Shown in pieces: positions 62,074 through 64,000 of a stretch of DNA of 64,000 nucleotides (the first letter of the stretch is position 1; every line of letters starts with the position of its first letter). This DNA comes from Thiobacter sp. AK1 (GTDB lineage Bacteria > Pseudomonadota > Gammaproteobacteria > Burkholderiales > Thiobacteraceae), in the NCBI RefSeq assembly GCF_039822265.1, contig NZ_JBAJEX010000003.1:124001-188000 (forward strand). The letters are read 5' to 3'. A program made the translations under genes and the position numbers. Under the pieces are notes generated by a model, which worked only from the letters and a program-made list of their open reading frames with translations, ran no database searches and was not told the DNA's origin.

Positions 62074-63011
62074 TGTTCGACCATCTGAAACCGAATGTGC
62101 TGTGGGCGCTGGGCGGGGTGATCGCCGTGCTGGTACTGGCCAGTGTGATCGTTGCGGTTCTGGCGGCAGTGCGGCGCGACAAGGACTACGGCGAACTCAA
62201 GCTGCGCATGCGGTCCTGGTGGTGGATGGTCGGCATTTTCGCCGCCGCCATGCTGCTCTCGCCGACGGCGGCGGTGGTGTTCTGGGGTTTTGTCAGCTTT
62301 CTCGCGCTCAAGGAATACCTGTCGCTCATTCCCACCCGCCGCGCGGACCGGCGCGTGCTGTTCTGGGCCTATCTCGCGATTCCGATTCACTACTACTGGG
62401 CGGGCATCGCGTGGTATGGGATGTTCGTGATTTTCATTCCGGTGTTCATGTTTCTGCTGTTGCCGCTGCGCATGGTGACCATCGGCGAGACCCAAGGCTT
62501 TTTGCGCGCGGCGGGCACCTTGCACTGGGGCATGATGGCCATGGTGTTCTCGATCAGTCATCTGGCCTATCTGCTGGTGCTCGATCCGGCGAAAAATGCG
62601 GCGGGTGCCGGCGCGGGCTTGCTCTTGTATCTGGTGTTCCTCACCCAGTTCAACGATGTGGCGCAATACACTTGGGGCAAACTGTTCGGCAAGCACAAGG
62701 TGATCCCGAAAGTGAGCCCAAAAAAAACCTGGGAGGGGTTGATCGGCGGCATCCTGACCACGCTCGCGCTCGCGGTGCTGATCGCGCCCTACCTCACGCC
62801 GCTGCGCTTGTTAGAAGCAATTGGCGCCGGATTGATCATCGGCGTGTTCGGATTCATCGGCGACGTCACCATTTCCGCGGTCAAGCGCGACATCGGGGTG
62901 AAGGACAGCGGCACGCTCATCCCCGGCCACGGCGGCGTGCTGGATCGCGTTGACAGCCTGACCTATACCGCGCCGCTGTTTTTCCACTACGTCTATTACC
63001 TGCACTACTGA
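62073..63011 (+). CDS. Phosphatidate cytidylyltransferase (CdsA-like)
   Basis: A 312-residue polytopic enzyme that makes CDP-diacylglycerol from phosphatidate and CTP. The PROSITE-type CdsA signature is complete at about 268-294 ('SAVKRDIGVKDSGTLIPGHG' then GVLDRVD), and 'SPKKTWEGLIGG' (215-226) is the other conserved site. It is somewhat longer at the N-terminus than housekeeping CdsA. It may be a dedicated paralogue that feeds the adjacent CDP-alcohol transferase. The start overlaps the previous stop and its last base is shared with the plsC-like start. Confidence 0.93.
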   Translation: MFDHLKPNVLWALGGVIAVLVLASVIVAVLAAVRRDKDYGELKLRMRSWWWMVGIFAAAMLLSPTAAVVFWGFVSFLALKEYLSLIPTRRADRRVLFWAYLAIPIHYYWAGIAWYGMFVIFIPVFMFLLLPLRMVTIGETQGFLRAAGTLHWGMMAMVFSISHLAYLLVLDPAKNAAGAGAGLLLYLVFLTQFNDVAQYTWGKLFGKHKVIPKVSPKKTWEGLIGGILTTLALAVLIAPYLTPLRLLEAIGAGLIIGVFGFIGDVTISAVKRDIGVKDSGTLIPGHGGVLDRVDSLTYTAPLFFHYVYYLHY

Positions 63012-63652
63012 TGGGGGTTCGCGTACTGCGTCTGCTGTTTTTCTTGCTGGTGGTACGCCCGCTGGCACTGATTGTCATCGGCCTGAACGTGCGGCATCGC
63101 GAACGCCTACCTGCTTCGGGGCCGGCGATTGTCGTCGCCAATCACAACAGCCATCTCGACACGCTGGTGCTGATGTCGCTTTTCCCGCTGGCGCTTTTGC
63201 CTAAGCTGCACCCGGTGGCGGCGGCGGATTATTTTCTGCGCAATCGTATCGTTGCCTGGTTTGCGCTCAACATTATCGGCATTGTGCCCATCAAGCGGCG
63301 CGCGATGGGCGTGGAAGATCCGTTGGCGGCCGCGAGCCAAGCCATCGCACAGGGCGATATTCTGATTCTGTTTCCTGAGGGTTCGCGCGGCGAACCGGAG
63401 CGGTTGGCCGAGTTCAAATCGGGTGTGGCGCATTTGGCCAAGCGCCATGCTGCCGTGCCTGTCGTACCGGTGTTTCTGCATGGCTTGGGCAAGGCCCTGC
63501 CTAAAGGCGAAGCACTGCTCGTGCCATTCTTTTGCGATGTCTTTTTGGGCCTCCCGCTGTATTGGGGAGGAGACAAGCACAGTTTTCTGTCCACGCTGGA
63601 AGCGCAGATCAACGCACTCTCCGCAGAAGGAAATTTTGCGCCGTGGGAATAA
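63011..63652 (+). CDS. Lysophospholipid acyltransferase (PlsC-like)
   Basis: A 213-residue membrane-associated acyltransferase. The catalytic HX4D motif is in 'NHNSHLDTL' (His45, Asp50) and the substrate-binding motif 'FPEGSRGEPERL' lies at 121-132. It should acylate 1-acylglycerol 3-phosphate or a related lysolipid, giving phosphatidate for the CdsA-like enzyme. One N-terminal hydrophobic helix anchors it. It is the last gene of the module and converges with lipA with a single base between the stop codons. Confidence 0.92.
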   Translation: MGVRVLRLLFFLLVVRPLALIVIGLNVRHRERLPASGPAIVVANHNSHLDTLVLMSLFPLALLPKLHPVAAADYFLRNRIVAWFALNIIGIVPIKRRAMGVEDPLAAASQAIAQGDILILFPEGSRGEPERLAEFKSGVAHLAKRHAAVPVVPVFLHGLGKALPKGEALLVPFFCDVFLGLPLYWGGDKHSFLSTLEAQINALSAEGNFAPWE

Positions 63653-63653
63653 C

Positions 63654-64000
63654 TTAAGCGACGCCGGCCGCTTGCTGATCGGCGTGGTACGAGCTGCGCA
63701 CCATCGGCCCGCAGGCGGCGTTGCTGAAGCCCATCTCCCGCGCGGCGGTCTCGAAGGCCTTGAATGCCTCCGGCGTGACGAAGCGCTTCACCGGCAGGTG
63801 ATGTTTGGAGGGCTGCAAATACTGGCCGAGGGTGAGCATGTCCACGTCGTGATCACGCAGGTCGCGCATGACCTCGAGGATTTCCTCATCCGTCTCACCC
63901 AGCCCGACCATCAATCCCGACTTGGTGGGCACGTCTGGGTGCCGCGTCTTGAAATCCTTGAGCAGACGCAGGGAGTGGGCATAGTCGGCACCGGGGCGGG
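63654..64000 (-). CDS. lipA: Lipoyl synthase, C-terminal part
   Basis: The visible 115 residues are the C-terminal third of lipoyl synthase, a radical-SAM enzyme that inserts two sulfurs into octanoyl-protein. '[19 protein letters not shown]', '[17 protein letters not shown]', '[29 protein letters not shown]' and the terminal '[13 protein letters not shown]' are highly conserved; the RSSYHA segment provides the Ser ligand of the auxiliary cluster. The gene enters from beyond the window end, so the radical-SAM Cys motif is not visible. Confidence 0.96.
   Translation of the reverse strand, partial: RPGADYAHSLRLLKDFKTRHPDVPTKSGLMVGLGETDEEILEVMRDLRDHDVDMLTLGQYLQPSKHHLPVKRFVTPEAFKAFETAAREMGFSNAACGPMVRSSYHADQQAAGVA

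Overview
The window is a dense, GC-rich stretch that looks like a betaproteobacterial chromosome. The support is a complete exosortase A (XrtA/EpsH) exopolysaccharide locus, a PEP-CTERM protein, a livKHMGF-type ABC transporter, nodIJ-like ABC genes and lipA. Order and genus cannot be fixed from the sequence alone. No rRNA, tRNA, CRISPR array, transposase or phage gene was seen.

Layout. 1-1664: tail of a three-gene set with a pilin-like protein. 1714-2752: a PEP-CTERM surface protein behind a convincing sigma-54 (-24/-12) promoter, ending in a terminator. 2767-5399: a minus-strand pair, a DHH phosphoesterase and a bifunctional ATP sulfurylase/APS kinase whose sulfurylase motifs are degenerate. 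6017-10171: galE and two VanZ-family genes that overlap tail to tail. 10458-15323: livK-H-M-G-F. 15622-16926: a polysaccharide deacetylase broken by one in-frame amber codon. 17380-27715: an eight-gene plus-strand glycan operon (flippase, deacetylase, GT2, GT14 branching enzyme, GT2, a giant GT2/sulfatase-like fusion, FkbM methyltransferase, GT4). 27716-32744: a five-gene minus-strand glycan operon (TPR protein, GT4, GT2, deacetylase-like protein, sulfotransferase). 32840-34648: an asparagine-synthase-like enzyme with an aberrant N-terminus. 34602-54314: a 16-gene minus-strand XrtA operon in which nearly all genes touch or overlap. It carries polysaccharide export, chain length control, tyrosine kinase, beta-barrel protein, AAA ATPase, WecB, deacetylase, FemAB-like protein, glycosyltransferases, exosortase A, amidotransferase, an adenylate-forming ligase and an O-antigen-ligase-like protein. 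54623-57887: MazG-like pyrophosphohydrolase, [2Fe-2S] thioredoxin-like ferredoxin, alpha/beta hydrolase and the nodIJ-like ABC pair. 57956-63652: a six-gene phospholipid module with two multidomain fusion enzymes. 63654-64000: 3' part of lipA.

How the parts fit. The XrtA operon supplies an exported polysaccharide and the protease/transferase that recognises PEP-CTERM tails; the only visible substrate is about 32 kb away under its own sigma-54 promoter. The two further glycan operons add many transferases and decorations. A PAPS-type kinase and a DHH phosphoesterase, which could clear PAP, sit near the exopolysaccharide region, and a sulfotransferase lies inside it, so a sulfated polysaccharide is a reasonable inference. 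The lipid module holds PlsC-, CdsA-, CDP-alcohol phosphotransferase- and dual-specificity-phosphatase-like parts, enough on paper to make a phospholipid headgroup from acyl-glycerol phosphate. With its hydrolase/methyltransferase fusion it is the best candidate here for an undescribed system.
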